Of a DNA stretch of 64,000 nucleotides, positions 25,206-33,905 are shown piece after piece; the first letter of the stretch is position 1, and each line of letters begins with the position of its first letter. The notes beneath the pieces were generated by a model. It was given only the letters and a program-made list of their open reading frames with translations, did not search any database and was not told where the DNA came from. Both the position numbers and the translations under genes were made by a program. Source of the DNA: Streptomyces sennicomposti (GTDB lineage Bacteria; Actinomycetota; Actinomycetes; Streptomycetales; Streptomycetaceae); the NCBI RefSeq assembly GCF_019890635.1, contig NZ_JAIOAB010000004.1, positions 62,001 through 126,000 on the forward strand, given 5' to 3'.

Positions 25206-27311
25206 GTGGTGCACGGCGATCCGGGCCGGCCCGTGGACGAGACCTCGGCGGCCATGCTGCAGGCCCTGTTCACCAGCTCGCCCGTCGGGCTCCACCTGCT
25301 CGACCCGGATCTGCGGGTGGTGCGGCTGAACACGGCGACGCCCGCCACCCGGGGCGTGGCCCCGGACGACGTCGTCGGCCGGCCGATCCGCGACGTCTAC
25401 CGCATGGTCGAGGGCAACGAGGCGGAGATCGTCCTCCAGGACGTGCTGGAGACCGGCGAGCCGCTGTGGCAGCACATCATCCGCGCACGGATCAAGGGAG
25501 AGGAGCCGGAACACCGCTATTTCGAGATCACCGCACTGCGGCTGGAGGGCGGCGACCACAAGGTGCTCGGTCTGGCGGTCACCGTTATCGACGTCACCGA
25601 ACGCGAGCTGAGCCGCTCCCGCGCCGAGGTGCTCGACGCCGTGCGGCGGCAGGTGGGGCGCACCCTCGATCCGGCGGTGACCGGGTCGGAGCTGGTCTCC
25701 GCACTGGTTCCGGAGTTCGCCGACGTCGCGATCGTCGAGGTGGTGGACTCGGTGATCCGCGGCGACGAACCGCCGCCGGCGCCCATGCCGCCGGGGACGC
25801 CGCTGATGCGCACCGCGTTCCGCAGCGGCGAGGCGCACCCGCCGCAGGCCTTCCCGGTGGGCGAGGTGCGCCGGCTGCCGGCGCCGACGCCGTTCACCCA
25901 GGCGCTGAGCGATCTGCGCCCCCGGGTGGTACCGCTGCGCCCGGGTGCGCCGTGGATGCCCGTCGATCCGGCCCGCACGGAGGCGATGCACTCCTCCCGC
26001 TCCCACACGCTGCTGGTGGTGCCGCTGGCGCTGCGCGACGCGGTGCTGGGTCTGGTCAGTCTGTACCGGGCCGGGGAGTCGCCGCCGTTCGACACGGGCG
26101 ACCGGCAGCTGGCGGTGGAGCTGGCCGCGCACACCGCCCTGGGCATCGACAACGCGCGCCGCTTCATCCGCGAGCACACCGTGGCCGCCACCGTCCAGCG
26201 TCAGCTGCTGCCCCGCAGGCCCGAGGCCCACACCTCGCTGGAGACCTCGTACCTGTCGGTCACGGGCGCCGATCCGGGCGCCTGGTACGACTCGATCGCC
26301 CTGTCCGGGGCGCGGACCGCGCTGGTGGTCGGCAACGTCTCGGGGCGGGGGCTGAACGCGGCGGCCACCATGGGCCAGCTGCGCACGGTCGTACGGTCCC
26401 TGGCGGCGTTCGACCTCGCGCCGGACGAGTTGCTGGCCCGGCTGCACGACACGGCGCTCGAGCTGGCCTACGAGCGGGCGAACCTGCCGCTGGGCGATCC
26501 GCTGCGCCGGGAGGCGCTGACCGCGAACTGCGTGTACGCCGTGCACGACCCGCTGGCCGGGACCTGCGTGATGGCGACGGCCGGGCGGCTGGCGCCGGTC
26601 GTGGTCCGCCCCGGCCACCGCGTCACCGTGCCGGACACCCCGTCCGGGCCGTGTCTGGGCGCGACGGAGGACGCGCCGTTCGCGACGGCCGAGTTCGAGG
26701 TGCCGCCCGGCAGCGTGCTGGTCTTCACCAGCGACCCGGTGGTCACCGACTACCTGGCGGACTCCTCCCCGCAGCTGCGGTCAGCGGCCAAGTACGCGGA
26801 GCGGCCGCTGCGGGATTTGTGCGACGCCGTCGTGTACGCCCTTCCCGACGGGCTGGGCGCGGGCGACGCCGCGGTGATCATCGCGCGGACCCGGGCCTTC
26901 CCGGAGTCCGGCTTCGTCACCTGGCGGCTGGAGGCCGACCGCACCTCGGTCGCCACCGCACGGCGTCACGCCCGCCGGCAGCTCGCCGACTGGGGCGTGG
27001 ACGAGGAGACGTCGTTCAACACCCAGCTGATCGTCAGCGAACTCGTCACCAACGCGGTCCGGTACGGGACGCCGCCCATCGAGGTGCGGCTGATCCACGA
27101 CCGCACGCTCACCTGCGAGGTGCGCGACGCCAGTCCGGCGGCGCCGCACCTGCGGCACGCGCATGTGGCCGACGAGGGCGGACGCGGGCTGTTCCTCACC
27201 GCTCAGGTGGCGCAGTCGTGGGGCATCAGATACTCGCCCACGGGCAAGACCGTCTGGACCGAGCAGTCCCTCCCGGACCACGGCGAGCAGTCCCTCCCGG
27301 ACCGTCACTGA
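25206..27311 (+). CDS. PAS-GAF-PP2C(SpoIIE)-HATPase regulator with degenerate phosphatase domain
   Basis: A 701-residue signalling protein: PAS about 15-130, GAF about 150-335, SpoIIE/PP2C-like about 350-560 and a HATPase_c (anti-sigma-factor kinase type) about 585-690. The PP2C metal sites are altered: where active enzymes have GGDWYD it reads PGAWYD (Asp to Ala359), where they have GDVxGHG it reads GNVSGRG (Asn377), the TDG site reads TSDP (508-511) and the final DD pair reads GD (553-554). The ATPase keeps ELVTNAVRYG and DEGGRGLF. The phosphatase is probably inactive. GTG has GGAGG five bases upstream. Confidence 0.85.
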   Translation: MVHGDPGRPVDETSAAMLQALFTSSPVGLHLLDPDLRVVRLNTATPATRGVAPDDVVGRPIRDVYRMVEGNEAEIVLQDVLETGEPLWQHIIRARIKGEEPEHRYFEITALRLEGGDHKVLGLAVTVIDVTERELSRSRAEVLDAVRRQVGRTLDPAVTGSELVSALVPEFADVAIVEVVDSVIRGDEPPPAPMPPGTPLMRTAFRSGEAHPPQAFPVGEVRRLPAPTPFTQALSDLRPRVVPLRPGAPWMPVDPARTEAMHSSRSHTLLVVPLALRDAVLGLVSLYRAGESPPFDTGDRQLAVELAAHTALGIDNARRFIREHTVAATVQRQLLPRRPEAHTSLETSYLSVTGADPGAWYDSIALSGARTALVVGNVSGRGLNAAATMGQLRTVVRSLAAFDLAPDELLARLHDTALELAYERANLPLGDPLRREALTANCVYAVHDPLAGTCVMATAGRLAPVVVRPGHRVTVPDTPSGPCLGATEDAPFATAEFEVPPGSVLVFTSDPVVTDYLADSSPQLRSAAKYAERPLRDLCDAVVYALPDGLGAGDAAVIIARTRAFPESGFVTWRLEADRTSVATARRHARRQLADWGVDEETSFNTQLIVSELVTNAVRYGTPPIEVRLIHDRTLTCEVRDASPAAPHLRHAHVADEGGRGLFLTAQVAQSWGIRYSPTGKTVWTEQSLPDHGEQSLPDRH

Positions 27312-27470
27312 CACCGGGCGCGGCCGGGCCGCCCGGGATGCAGTCCCGCCCCGCGCCGGATCCCTTCGCCTCGCCGTACCTTGCATTCCTTCGCCCCCTT
27401 CCCCGTCCCCTCGCTACGCTGGCCCGGCCAGAGCCGCGTCCCCTGCCCGACCGACCACCGGAGCCGCCCC

Positions 27471-27818
27471 ATGCACGTCCGCCGCGTCGTACCCAACGTC
27501 CGCTCGCGGGAGTTCGAGGAGAGCGCGCGGTTCTACGGGCTGCTGGGATTCGAGGAGGTCATGAACCACGGCTGGATCGTGACGCTCGCCCCGGCCGCCA
27601 ACCCCGCCGCGCAGATCAGCTTCATGGACGAGGATCTGACCGCCCCCGTCGCGCCGGACCTGAGCGTCGAGGTGGACGACGTCGACGCGGCCTACGCGCT
27701 CCTGGTGGAACGCGGCGCGGAGATCGTGCATCCGCTCACCGACGAGGAGTGGGGCGTGCGCCGCTTCTTCGTCCGGGACCCGAACGGGCGTGTGGTCAAC
27801 GTCCTCGGCCACCGCTGA
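27471..27818 (+). CDS. VOC (glyoxalase-fold) family protein
   Basis: A 115-residue single-unit vicinal-oxygen-chelate protein: VVPNVRSREFEESARFYGLL, LGFEEVMNHGWIVTLA, VEVDDVDAAYALLVERGAEI and GVRRFFVRDPNGRVVNVLGH. It lacks the early His ligand of true glyoxalases, and the paired Glu is not obvious, so it may be a resistance-type or accessory protein rather than glyoxalase I. It would act as a dimer. Function is unknown. GGAG lies upstream of the ATG. It follows the PAS-GAF regulator in the same direction, 159 bases on. Confidence 0.8.
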   Translation: MHVRRVVPNVRSREFEESARFYGLLGFEEVMNHGWIVTLAPAANPAAQISFMDEDLTAPVAPDLSVEVDDVDAAYALLVERGAEIVHPLTDEEWGVRRFFVRDPNGRVVNVLGHR

Positions 27819-27850
27819 CGGCGGGAAAGACCCTCGCGGTCCGGTGCGGT

Positions 27851-28045
27851 TCAGGGGCGCAGGCTGCTGACGATCTGCGCGGTGGCCAGCAGGCCCTCGT
27901 GGATGGTGGGCGCCATGCTGGAGTCGGCCAGGAAGAAGCCGAGCATGCCGCAGACCAGGGCGTGCGAGAACTTCAGCGCGCAGTTGCGCACGAAGATGAT
28001 CGCCAGGATCGCGAGCAACAGCACCACAGAGATGGAAATCGCCAT
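27851..28045 (-). CDS. Small membrane protein
   Basis: A 64-residue protein with two hydrophobic helices (ISISVVLLLAILAIIFV and LVCGMLGFFLADSSMAP) around a short basic loop, ending in a soluble tail. It carries two Cys (about 22, 33). GGAGGAGG gives a strong ribosome site for the ATG at 28045. Function is unknown; similar tiny proteins are, as far as I recall, common in Streptomyces. It lies convergent with the VOC gene and downstream of the acyl-CoA dehydrogenases without sharing their start. Confidence 0.7.
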   Translation of the reverse strand: MAISISVVLLLAILAIIFVRNCALKFSHALVCGMLGFFLADSSMAPTIHEGLLATAQIVSSLRP

Positions 28046-28213
28046 CGTCAGCCTCCTCCGCCACGCCCACTTCGCGGCTTTCGGCGGCAAGTGTGACGTA
28101 GCGGGGGGTTCGTCCGGGCGGCTGACGTGTCGGCCGAACGTGTGGTTCTGGGCCCGGCCCGGCTCCCGCCGTATGACCGTCCCGGCCGGGGCGGCCACAC
28201 GGTGGGGTGCGCG

Positions 28214-29287
28214 TCAGGGGGCCTGGAGGTCCACCAGGCCGGCCAGCGCCTCGCGGTGGGCGCCCGCGGTCCCGTAGGCGAGGGAATCGGCCTTGGCCCG
28301 CTTCAGATACAGATGGACCGGGTGTTCCCAGGTCATGCCGATGCCGCCGTGCAGTTGCAGCGCCTCCTCGGCGGCGTGGACGGCGACCGGGGCGGCGTAG
28401 GCCTGGGCGACGGCGGCGGCCACGTCGGCGTCCTCGTCGCGCGCGAGGGCGTCGGCGGCGTTGCGGGCGGCGGCGCGGAGGTTGACGACTTCCAGCCACA
28501 GCTGGGCGAGCCGGTGCTTGAGCGCCTGGAAGCCGCCGACCGGCCGGTTGAACTGCTTGCGTTCCTTCAGATAGCGCACGGTCTCGGTCAACGACCAGTC
28601 CGCGAGGCCGAACTGCTCGGAGGCGAGCAGTCCCGCGGCGGCGCGCAGCGCGCGGCGCACGGCGGGCCCGGCGTCGCCGACGCGGCGGCCGGCGGCGCCG
28701 TCGAGCCGTACGGCGGCCACCGGGCGGGTCAGGTCGAGGGACACCTGTCCGGTGACGGTCACCGCGTCGGAGTCCACCGCGTACAGGCCGCCGTCCTCGG
28801 CCGGGACCAGCAGAACGTCGGCGGCGGCCGCGTCCGCGATGCCGGTCAACTCCCCGTGCAGGACGCCGTCCTGGACGCGTACGGCGGGGAAAGCGGCGCC
28901 GGGGGCCAGGTGCAGGGCGACCGCGAGGACGCCGACGGTGCGGCCGGAGGCAAGCCGGGCGAGCAGTTCCTCCTCGCCGCAGGCCAGCAGCGCCTCGGTG
29001 GCGACGACGGCACTGGTGAGATACGGGACCGGAGCGACCGCACGGCCCAACTCCTCCAGGACGACGGCCGCTTCGCGGTGCGTGGCGCCCTGCCCACCCT
29101 GCTCCTCGGGCACCAGCAGACCGGCAAGACCCATGCCCTCGGCGAGCGACTTCCACAGCGCGAGATCGTGCGGCGCCTCCGACTCGGCGCGCGCCAGCAC
29201 GCCCGCCGCGTCGCAGTGGTCCGTGAGCAGGTCGCGGACCGCGGCGCGCAGCGCCTCTTCCTCCTCGGAGTAGAGAAGATCGGTCAT
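28214..29287 (-). CDS. Acyl-CoA dehydrogenase, likely subunit of a heteromeric enzyme
   Basis: A 357-residue acyl-CoA dehydrogenase: N-terminal helices (LYSEEEEALRAAVRDLL, GLAGLLVPEEQGGQGAT), a shortened middle beta domain (about 120-205) and a C-terminal helical domain (RYLKERKQFNRPVGGFQALK, LQLHGGIGMTWEHPVHLYLK). The gene overlaps the second dehydrogenase by the ATGA at 29284-29287. Paired dehydrogenases with such overlap form alpha2beta2 enzymes in actinobacterial steroid and acyl catabolism; this may be the partner subunit. The substrate is unknown. Confidence 0.88.
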   Translation of the reverse strand: MTDLLYSEEEEALRAAVRDLLTDHCDAAGVLARAESEAPHDLALWKSLAEGMGLAGLLVPEEQGGQGATHREAAVVLEELGRAVAPVPYLTSAVVATEALLACGEEELLARLASGRTVGVLAVALHLAPGAAFPAVRVQDGVLHGELTGIADAAAADVLLVPAEDGGLYAVDSDAVTVTGQVSLDLTRPVAAVRLDGAAGRRVGDAGPAVRRALRAAAGLLASEQFGLADWSLTETVRYLKERKQFNRPVGGFQALKHRLAQLWLEVVNLRAAARNAADALARDEDADVAAAVAQAYAAPVAVHAAEEALQLHGGIGMTWEHPVHLYLKRAKADSLAYGTAGAHREALAGLVDLQAP

Positions 29288-30477
29288 CGGGCCAGGTCCT
29301 TCCAGGCGACGTCCTTGTCGGTGCGCGGCTCGGCGGGCAGGCCCAGGACGCGTTCGGCGACGATGTTCAGCAGGATCTCGCTGGTGCCGCCCTCGATGCT
29401 GTTGCCCTTGGCGCGCAGATAGCGGTATCCGGCGTCGCGGCCGGTGAAGTCGACCAGTTCGGGGCGGCGCATGGTCCAGTCGTCGTACAACAGGCCTTCT
29501 TCGCCGCGCAGTTCGACCTCCAGGCCGCTGATCTCCTGGTTGAGGCGGGCGAAGGCGAGTTTCATGCCCGAGCCCTCGTAACCGGGCTGGCCGGCGGCGA
29601 GTTGCTGGCGCAGGCGTTCGGCGGTGAGCCGGGAGACCTCGGCCTCCACCCACAGCCTCAGCAGCCGCTGGTGCAGGTCGTGGGTGCGCAGTTCCGGGCG
29701 TTCGCGCCAGGTCTTCGCCACCGGGCCGATCATGCCGCCCTCACGGGGCAGCCGCATGCCGCCGATGGAGACCCGCTCGTTCATCAGCGTGGTCTGCGCG
29801 ACCCGCCAGCCCTCGCCGACGCCGCCCAGGCGGTGGGAGTCGGGGATGCGGACGCCGGTGAGGAAGACCTCGTTGAACTCGGCCTCGCCGGTGATCTGGC
29901 GCAGCGGCCGGACCTCGACGCCGGGGTCGCTCATGTCGCACAGGAAGTAGGTGATGCCCTGGTGCTTGGGCAGATCCGGGTCGGTGCGCGCGATGAGGAT
30001 GGCCCAGCGGGCGACATGGGCGCTGGAGGTCCACACCTTCTGCCCGTCGACCACCCAGTCGTCGCCGTCGCGGACGGCGCGGGTGCCGAGGGCGGCCAGG
30101 TCGGAGCCGGCGCCGGGCTCGCTGAACAGCTGGCACCACACCTCCTGGCCGGTCCACAGGGGCCGCAGGAAGCGCCGCTGCTGCTCCTCGGTGCCGTAGC
30201 GCAGGATGGTCGGGGCGGCCATGCCCAGGCCGATGCCGATGCGGCGCGGGTCGTTGTCGGGGGCGCCGGCCGCCTCCAGCTCGGCGTCCACGACGGCCTG
30301 GAGCGAGCGCGGGGCGCCGAGTCCGCCGAGGCCCTCCGGGTAGTGCACCCAGGCGAGGCCCGCGTCGAACCGGGCTTCGAGGAAGGTCTGCCGGTCGGTC
30401 GCGGCGGGTGGGTGGGCGGCCAGCAGTTCCTGGGTGCGGCGGCGCAGTCCGGCCGCGTCGAGGCGGCGTTCGGTCAT
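29284..30477 (-). CDS. Acyl-CoA dehydrogenase
   Basis: A 397-residue FAD enzyme that desaturates acyl-CoA. Residues: PEGLGGLGAPRSLQAVVD (about 40), GTEEQQRRFLRPLWTGQEVWCQ-like substrate region, FSEPGAGSDLAALGTRAV (about 118), the middle domain with DDWVVDGQKVWTSSAH, and the C-terminal IEGGTSEILLNIVAERVLG, which provides the GGTSEI flavin motif and likely the catalytic base. It is the middle gene of an operon with a quinone oxidoreductase upstream (4-base overlap) and the other dehydrogenase downstream. Confidence 0.93.
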   Translation of the reverse strand: MTERRLDAAGLRRRTQELLAAHPPAATDRQTFLEARFDAGLAWVHYPEGLGGLGAPRSLQAVVDAELEAAGAPDNDPRRIGIGLGMAAPTILRYGTEEQQRRFLRPLWTGQEVWCQLFSEPGAGSDLAALGTRAVRDGDDWVVDGQKVWTSSAHVARWAILIARTDPDLPKHQGITYFLCDMSDPGVEVRPLRQITGEAEFNEVFLTGVRIPDSHRLGGVGEGWRVAQTTLMNERVSIGGMRLPREGGMIGPVAKTWRERPELRTHDLHQRLLRLWVEAEVSRLTAERLRQQLAAGQPGYEGSGMKLAFARLNQEISGLEVELRGEEGLLYDDWTMRRPELVDFTGRDAGYRYLRAKGNSIEGGTSEILLNIVAERVLGLPAEPRTDKDVAWKDLAR

Positions 30478-31451
30478 CCGGCGGCTCCGTTCTCCAGCGC
30501 GGGCACCACGGCGATGCGGCCGGTGGTGACACCGTCGGCGACCCGCTGCACGGCACGCGCGGCGCCGGCCAGCGGCACCCGCTCGCTCACCAGCGGCCTG
30601 ATCGCGCCCCGGGCGGCGAGTTCGGTGAGCTGCTCGTGGCAGTGCTGGACCAGCTTCGGGTTCTTGAAGTTGTACAGGCCCCAGTGCAGGCCGAGGATCG
30701 AGTAGTTCTTCACCAGCGCGTGGTTCAGGGCGGGGCTGGGGATGGTGCCGCTGGCGAAGCCCACGACGACGATCCGGCCCTCGAAGGCGACCGTCTTGGC
30801 GGACTGGGTGTAGGCCGCGCCGCCGACCGGGTCGTAGACCACGTCCGCGCCCCGGCCGCCGGTGGCCTCCTTGACGGCGGCGACGACGTCCTCGGCGTGC
30901 CGGTCGACGACCGCGTCACAGCCCAGTTCACGGGCCGCGGCGGCCTTGTCCGGGCCGCCGACGACACCGATGACGGTGGCGCCGGCCGCCTTGCCGAGTT
31001 GGACGGCCGCACTGCCGACGCCGCCCGCGGCGGCATGCACGAGCAGCGTCTCGCCGGCCTCCAGGCGCGCCCGGCGGTGCAGGCCGAACCAGCCCGTCTG
31101 GTAGCCGATGTGCAGGGCCGCCGCCTCGGCGTCGTCCAGGGCCTCGGGGGCGGGCAGCAGGGCCGCGGCGTCCGCGACGGCGTACTCGGCGAAACCGCCG
31201 TGCGGCAGCGCCGGGTTGGCGATCACCCGGCGGCCGTCCTCGGTCTCGCCGCAGATCTCCACGCCCGGGGTGAAGGGCAGCGGCGGGCGGACCTGGTACT
31301 GGCCGCGGCACAGCAGCGCGTCCGGGAAGTTGATGTTGGCGGCACGCACCTTCAGCAGGACCTGGCCGTCGCCGGGCGCGGGCCGCTCGGTCTCCTCCAG
31401 CCGCATCACCTCGCTCGGTTCGCCGTTCTCGTGCACTCGCCATGCCTGCAT
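30474..31451 (-). CDS. NADPH:quinone oxidoreductase (zinc-less MDR family)
   Basis: A 325-residue medium-chain reductase of the QOR type: MQAWRVHENGEPSEVM, VLLKVRAANINFPDALLCRG, FTPGVEICGETE, and the Rossmann motif LLVHAAAGGVGSAAVQLGKA (about 145), followed by VDRHAEDVVAAVKEATGGRG. No zinc ligands are seen. It reduces quinones or enoyl compounds with NADPH. It is the first gene of the three-gene operon with two acyl-CoA dehydrogenases, so it may act on their enoyl products or on a shared ring-bearing substrate. AGGCGG-like bases precede the ATG. Confidence 0.9.
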   Translation of the reverse strand: MQAWRVHENGEPSEVMRLEETERPAPGDGQVLLKVRAANINFPDALLCRGQYQVRPPLPFTPGVEICGETEDGRRVIANPALPHGGFAEYAVADAAALLPAPEALDDAEAAALHIGYQTGWFGLHRRARLEAGETLLVHAAAGGVGSAAVQLGKAAGATVIGVVGGPDKAAAARELGCDAVVDRHAEDVVAAVKEATGGRGADVVYDPVGGAAYTQSAKTVAFEGRIVVVGFASGTIPSPALNHALVKNYSILGLHWGLYNFKNPKLVQHCHEQLTELAARGAIRPLVSERVPLAGAARAVQRVADGVTTGRIAVVPALENGAAG

Positions 31452-31501
31452 GCGCCGCCTCCACGGGTGACTGCTTCGTCGGACCGGGTCGTCCGCATAC
31501 T

Positions 31502-31513
31502 AAGCGGTTGCTT
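31502..31513. promoter_or_regulatory. TetR-like operator upstream of the oxidoreductase/dehydrogenase operon
   Basis: AAGC and GCTT arms flank GGTT, as in CTAAGCGGTTGCTTG. Sites of the AAGC-GCTT type are recognised by several TetR regulators of acyl-CoA genes. It lies about 50-60 bases upstream of the first gene in the only AT-richer stretch nearby. No adjacent TetR gene exists, so the regulator would be distant. Confidence 0.4.
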
Positions 31514-31556
31514 GCCGATCGCGGAACCCATGACCCGGCCCGATCCCCGCGCCGGG

Positions 31557-32144
31557 TCAGTCGTTATCGGCAGGGCGGCTCGGTCGCGCCCGTACGTGCA
31601 TGCGCTCGCCCTGCGGTCCGAACAGGCTCAGGAACTCCACCGGCCCCTCCCCCGTCGAGCCGAACCAGTGCGGCACACGTGTGTCGAACTCCGCCGCCTC
31701 GCCCGCCCCGAGCACCACGTCGTGCTCCCCCAGCACCAGCCGCAGCCTGCCGGAGAGCACGTACAGCCATTCGTAGCCCTCGTGGGTGCGCGGGTCGGGC
31801 TCCAGCTTGCGCTGGGGTTCGAGCACCTTGTACGCCTGCAGGCCGCCCGGCTGGCGGGTGAGCGGCCAGTGGGTGCGCCCGCCGCGCACGATCGGCTTCC
31901 GGGCGCGCACCCGGGGGTCGTCGACCGGCGGCGCGCCGACCAGTTCGTCGAGCGGCACCTGATGGGCCTGCGCGATCGGCAGCAGCAGTTCCAGGCTGGG
32001 TTTGCGCAGGCCGGACTCCAGCCGCGAGAGGGTCGAGACGGAGATGCCGGTCGTCTCCGAGAGGGCCGCGAGGGTCACCTCGCGCTCCTTGCGGAGCCGG
32101 CGGAGCCTCGCCCCCACACCCGCCAGTACGTCGTCGGTACTCAT
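31557..32144 (-). CDS. XRE-family regulator with C-terminal cupin
   Basis: A 195-residue repressor-type protein. The helix-turn-helix (about 10-65) reads RLRRLRKEREVTLAALSE, TGISVSTLSRLESGLRKPSL. The cupin (about 110-185) reads THEGYEWLYVLSGRLRLVLG and AAEFDTRVPHWFGS, probably the ligand-binding unit. It is divergent from the flavin oxidoreductase gene with a 78-base gap and is its likely regulator. The family responds to small metabolites or redox cues. Confidence 0.9.
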   Translation of the reverse strand: MSTDDVLAGVGARLRRLRKEREVTLAALSETTGISVSTLSRLESGLRKPSLELLLPIAQAHQVPLDELVGAPPVDDPRVRARKPIVRGGRTHWPLTRQPGGLQAYKVLEPQRKLEPDPRTHEGYEWLYVLSGRLRLVLGEHDVVLGAGEAAEFDTRVPHWFGSTGEGPVEFLSLFGPQGERMHVRARPSRPADND

Positions 32145-32222
32145 AGCGACATTGCAGGTTCGGCAAAGACGTTTGTCAATCCGGCAGCTCCTCGGCGACC
32201 GTCGTGCGCGGAGGTGGTCATC

Positions 32223-33278
32223 GTGAGCGAGAAGACCGGACAGAGCGGGAAGAGCGGGACCGAGAGGGCCGGGCAGGCGGCGGGAGCCGTGGAGACCGTG
32301 GGGGCCGCGGAGACCGATCGGGCCGGGGCGTACGAGGTGGTCGTGGTCGGTGGCGGGGCGGCCGGGCTGTCCGCCGCGCTGGTCCTGGGACGAGCCCGGC
32401 GTCGCACCCTGGTCGTGGACGCGGGCGAGCCGCGCAACGCACCCTCCGCGCACCTGCAGGGATTCCTGTCGCGCGACGGCATGCCCCCGGCCGAACTGCT
32501 GGCCGTGGGCCGCGAGGAGATCGCGCGGTACGGGGTCGAGCTGGTCCGGGACCAGGCGGTGGACGCCGTACGGGATGCCGGCGGGGAGTTCGACGTGACC
32601 CTGGCGGGCGGGCGCACGGTGCACGCCCGGCAGCTGGTCGTCGCGACCGGGCTGAAGGACGAGCTGCCGAAGGTGGTGGGGCTCGCCGAGCGCTTCGGCC
32701 GGGACGTGCTGCACTGCCCGTACTGCCATGGCTGGGAGGTGCGCGACCAGGCCTTCGGGGTGCTGGCCACGACGGCGCTGAGCGTGCACCAGGCGCTGAT
32801 GGTGACCCAGTGGTCCAAGGACGTGACCCTGTTCCTGCACGAGGTGGACGAGGCCGAGCTGTCCGACGACGATCTGCGCCGGCTGGCCGCGGCGGGGGTC
32901 GCCGTGGTGCCGGGGAGGGTGACGGAGGTCGTGGTCGAGGACGACCGGCTGACCGGGGTCCGGCTCGCCGACGGGACGGCGCACGCCCGCGAGGCGCTGT
33001 TCGTCGCGCCGCGCGCCGTGCCGCGCAACGACCTGCTGCGGCGGCTCGGCGCCGAGCTGCGCGAGACGCCGTTCGGCGCGTACCCGGTGATCGACGAGCG
33101 CGGGCTGACCAGCGTGCCCGGGCTGTGGGCGGCGGGCAACGCGAGCGGCTTCGCCGAGCAGGTGATCAACGCGGCCAGCCGGGGCTACCGGGCCGGCGCG
33201 GCGATCAACGGCGAACTGCTGTTCGCCGACCTCGACACGGCGGTGGCCGCCCGGAGCGGGGCGGCGACGGGGGCGTAG
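32223..33278 (+). CDS. Thioredoxin-reductase-like FAD oxidoreductase with CPYC motif
   Basis: A 351-residue flavoprotein. After a 40-residue low-complexity leader comes the FAD dinucleotide motif VVVGGGAAGLSAALVL (about 41-56), LVVATGLKDELP, the redox pair in DVLHCPYCHGWEV (about 165), and the C-terminal GLTSVPGLWAAGNASG. Where thioredoxin reductase has its NADPH-binding GGGxSA, this protein reads GVLATTALSVHQALMVTQ, so NADPH use is doubtful. Proteins like this may use another donor. GTG with GGAGG eight bases upstream. Divergent from the XRE-cupin regulator. Confidence 0.88.
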   Translation: MSEKTGQSGKSGTERAGQAAGAVETVGAAETDRAGAYEVVVVGGGAAGLSAALVLGRARRRTLVVDAGEPRNAPSAHLQGFLSRDGMPPAELLAVGREEIARYGVELVRDQAVDAVRDAGGEFDVTLAGGRTVHARQLVVATGLKDELPKVVGLAERFGRDVLHCPYCHGWEVRDQAFGVLATTALSVHQALMVTQWSKDVTLFLHEVDEAELSDDDLRRLAAAGVAVVPGRVTEVVVEDDRLTGVRLADGTAHAREALFVAPRAVPRNDLLRRLGAELRETPFGAYPVIDERGLTSVPGLWAAGNASGFAEQVINAASRGYRAGAAINGELLFADLDTAVAARSGAATGA

Positions 33279-33388
33279 CAGCCCGGGCACGGCGCGGGGG
33301 GCGCGGTCCGCGGGCGCCGGTCCGCGGACGCCGCGCCTCGGTGCCGGGCCGCCGTGCCGTACCGCCGTGCCAGGCCCCGCCGTGCACG

Positions 33389-33409
33389 GGCCGCAGGCCG
33401 CAGGCCGCA
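33389..33409. repeat. GGCCGCA tandem repeat (3 copies)
   Basis: Three exact heptamers followed by a partial fourth, inside the repeat-rich spacer. Confidence 0.8.
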
Positions 33410-33437
33410 GGCCGGCCAGACGCGCCCCAGGCGCGGA

Positions 33438-33483
33438 CCGCGCACCGGCCGGGCCGAGAGGCCGCGCACCGGCCGGGCCGAGA
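33438..33483. repeat. 22-base direct repeat (2 copies)
   Basis: A 22-base unit beginning CCGCGCACCGG and ending GCCGAGA is repeated exactly at 33438-33459 and 33462-33483, with a period of 24. Confidence 0.85.
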
Positions 33484-33600
33484 CGCGCACCGAATCACCA
33501 CGCCGCCCGCCCGCCCCAGCCGCCCCGCACGGGCTGCGGGGCGAAGCGCAGGCCGGGCGCGGTGCCCGTGCGCGCCGTGCGCGGAGGCCGCCTCGCACGG

Positions 33601-33905
33601 GGCGGACGGACGGCCGAGCGGACGGACGCGCAGGCAGACGGCCGGGCGGCCAGGCGGGCGGCCGAGCGGTCGGCCGGACCGACGAGTGGACGGCCGAGCA
33701 GGCAGACGAGCGAGCGGACGGACAGACGGACGGCCAAGCCGCCGGGCGGGCGGATAGGCAGGCGGACGGACAGGCAGCCGGGCGGACAGACGGCCGGGCG
33801 GGCGGACAAGCAGGAGGTCGGCCGGTCAGACGGACGGCCGAGTGGTCGGGTGGGCAGCCGGCGGCCGGACCGACGAGCAGGCGGTCCGACGGACGGCCTG
33901 GCAGG
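33601..33905. repeat. Degenerate tetranucleotide-period tract
   Basis: About 300 bases dominated by GG doublets every four bases (cggA, cggC, aggC units such as CGGACGGACGGCC). It reads through in several frames on both strands. It is likely a decayed microsatellite; on the plus strand its spaced GG pairs could in principle form two-layer quadruplexes. Confidence 0.7.

Noticed and set aside
33601..33905. CRISPR-like array
   Set aside because: Period is about four bases with no constant repeat and spacers, and there are no cas genes.
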